The position numbers and the translations under genes are program-made. 28,138 bases of DNA from JAMHZE01 sp964424715 (GTDB lineage: Bacteria > Pseudomonadota > Alphaproteobacteria > Rickettsiales > UBA8987), in contig CAYRJW010000019.1 of assembly GCA_964424715.1 (NCBI GenBank), positions 1-28,138 of the forward strand, in the 5' to 3' direction. Every line of letters starts with the position of its first letter. Position 1 is the first letter of the stretch. Below, in pieces: positions 26,806 through 28,138 of the stretch. Under the pieces are notes generated by a model. It ran no database searches and was not told the DNA's origin. It saw only the letters and a list, made by a program, of their open reading frames with translations.

Positions 26806-28138
26806 ATGGATAGTAAAATCTCTAACTTCGCTACGATAAAAAGGATACTGAACGAGGTGATAAGGCCTTACTGGTTCCAGGTGCTGGTTTCTATAGGCTT
26901 TATGATACTTATTGCTTCCACCAATGCATTTCAGGCTTTCCTGATACAGCCGGCGGTGGACCAGACATTGTTCAATACCAGTAACCAGAAGATATTGGTG
27001 CAGGTGCCGATACTCATGATATGCGTGGCGCTGGCAAAGGGTGTGGCGACATATTACCAGCAGATAATATCGGTCTCTATAACCACAAGAATGATAAATG
27101 ATGTGCGGCTAAAGCTGTTCAGCGTGTTCATGGGCAATGACATGAAGGAATTCAATAATAATTCCACCGCGAAGATGCTTTCCAACCTGCTGAACGATAT
27201 CGGCGGGATGATGGGCGCGGTAACGCTTATTATTTCCGGTGTGTTCAAGAATCTGTTCTCGGTGATAGCGTTATTTATCGTGATGCTGGTAATGAACCCG
27301 AAGCTGACGCTGATTTCCATGGTGGGCCTGCCGCTTGCGATAGTGCCGATTGTCTATGTATACAGAAAGATACGCAAACAGGTGGTGGTAAGGCAGAAAC
27401 AGCAGGAATCTTTCACTGTGCTGCTGGATGATTCACTGCGCGGGATAAAGGTAGTGAAATCCTACAATGCCGAGGAATATGAGATAGAACGGGTGCGTAA
27501 ATCCATGGACGAGATATATAAGAACGCATGGCAGATAGCGCGGACCACGAATATCCCGGGGCCTTTGAACGAGGCGCTGGTGGGCGTGGGAACTGCGGCG
27601 GTATTATTTTACGGCGGCAGTTTGGTTATGGGCGGTGATGCCACGCCGGGCAGTTTCTTCGCATTCTTCACAGCGATGATGATGGCCTATAAGCCGATGA
27701 AATCTTTGAGCGGGATGAACATACAGTTCCATATGTGCCTGATCTGTGCGAAAAGGGTTTTCGAGATGATGGACCTGAAACCGGAGATTGCCGATAAGCC
27801 GGGCGCTGTTGATCTTGGCCGCGCGAAAGGTGATATTGAATTCAAGGATGTCACATTCGGTTATAATGAGGAAAGACAGGCGCTAAAAAATCTGAGCTTT
27901 AAGCTCGATGCGGGGAAATCATACGCTTTCGTCGGACATTCAGGCGGCGGGAAATCTACCATCATGAATATGATACTGCGTTTTTATGATCCTGTTTCCG
28001 GGAGAATAATGATAGATGGGCATGACCTTAAGGATGTTACCATATATTCACTGCGCGATAATATCTCCTATGTGGGGCAGGATGTGCAGTTGTTCGATGG
28101 CACGGTGATAGAGAATATACGCTACAGCAAAAAAGACG
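26806..28138 (+). CDS. msbA: MsbA-like ABC exporter (partial, 5' part)
   Basis: A half-size ABC exporter with fused membrane and ATPase domains; 444 codons are visible before the window ends. Six membrane helices lie in residues about 20-310 (RPYWFQVLVSIGFMILIAS at the start). The ATPase domain begins at about 343 (DIEFKDVTFGYN) with Walker A FVGHSGGGKST and Q-loop VGQDVQLFDG; the ABC signature and Walker B lie beyond the window. The RPYW start, the IQPAVDQ segment and the FYDPVSG / IDGHDLKDVT pattern resemble proteobacterial MsbA, which flips lipid A-core across the inner membrane. Other type IV exporters cannot be excluded. ATG 26806 is preceded by AGGAAACG. Confidence 0.85.
   Translation, partial: MDSKISNFATIKRILNEVIRPYWFQVLVSIGFMILIASTNAFQAFLIQPAVDQTLFNTSNQKILVQVPILMICVALAKGVATYYQQIISVSITTRMINDVRLKLFSVFMGNDMKEFNNNSTAKMLSNLLNDIGGMMGAVTLIISGVFKNLFSVIALFIVMLVMNPKLTLISMVGLPLAIVPIVYVYRKIRKQVVVRQKQQESFTVLLDDSLRGIKVVKSYNAEEYEIERVRKSMDEIYKNAWQIARTTNIPGPLNEALVGVGTAAVLFYGGSLVMGGDATPGSFFAFFTAMMMAYKPMKSLSGMNIQFHMCLICAKRVFEMMDLKPEIADKPGAVDLGRAKGDIEFKDVTFGYNEERQALKNLSFKLDAGKSYAFVGHSGGGKSTIMNMILRFYDPVSGRIMIDGHDLKDVTIYSLRDNISYVGQDVQLFDGTVIENIRYSKKD

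Overview
The window looks like a chromosomal stretch of a low-to-mid GC alphaproteobacterium, except for its first ~310 bases. Lineage evidence is the gene set: a COQ9-family gene divergent from rpsU, MotE and a DUF6468-type protein in a flagellar operon, an SDHAF4/DUF1674 protein, IhfA, a CGFS glutaredoxin paired with BolA, and the lpxD-fabZ-lpxA-lpxI lipid A cluster. Codon use is rich in ATA and AGG. No lineage below class can be named from sequence alone.

Layout. 1-~310: a GC-rich fragment (TPR protein C-terminus plus the first codons of an overlapping gene) that stops abruptly and does not match the rest in composition; it may be a chimeric contig end or a transfer junction. 354-3093 (-): fadD-like acyl-CoA ligase then aroC. 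3163-5186 (+): pdxJ, acpS and an unknown lysine-rich protein. 5187-6362 (-): rpe, SDHAF4-like and DUF1294. 6463-8682 (+): UvrD/PcrA helicase. 8686-10444 (-): COQ9-family, ihfA and a class IV aminotransferase. 10570-10764 (+): rpsU with a strong bidirectional terminator. 10823-13891 (-): lpxD-fabZ-lpxA-lpxI. 14016-17284 (+): periplasmic solute-binding protein, sensor histidine kinase and a receiver fused to an RsbW-like ATPase. 17285-17860 (-): bolA and grxD. 17924-19744 (+): ispH, a small SRP RNA recognised from its secondary structure, and ubiG. 19911-22627: oxyR (-) divergent from ahpC-ahpD-dps (+), with a near-canonical OxyR operator between them. 22671-26541 (-): fliL, fliM, DUF6468, motE, cheY and a short CheZ-like phosphatase. 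26680-26763 (+): tRNA-Leu(CAA). 26806-end (+): MsbA-like ABC exporter, cut by the window end.

How they work together. Three modules stand out: lipid A synthesis (lpx cluster) with its likely exporter (MsbA-like); a peroxide defence regulon (OxyR, AhpC, AhpD, Dps) with the regulator binding site visible; and a motility/chemotaxis operon in which FliM and the CheZ-like protein carry similar CheY-docking peptides. The least conventional system is the binding protein/kinase/receiver-ATPase trio at 14016-17284, whose output domain suggests partner-switching control rather than DNA binding.

The short intergenic regions hold several kinds of repeat: arrays of degenerate 7-bp (once 8-bp) units at five loci, twice as face-to-face pairs and once inside the ubiG reading frame; a 56-bp imperfect palindrome between ahpD and dps; and a C/G-rich multi-hairpin element between ubiG and oxyR. 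No gene-free stretch exceeds 300 bases.
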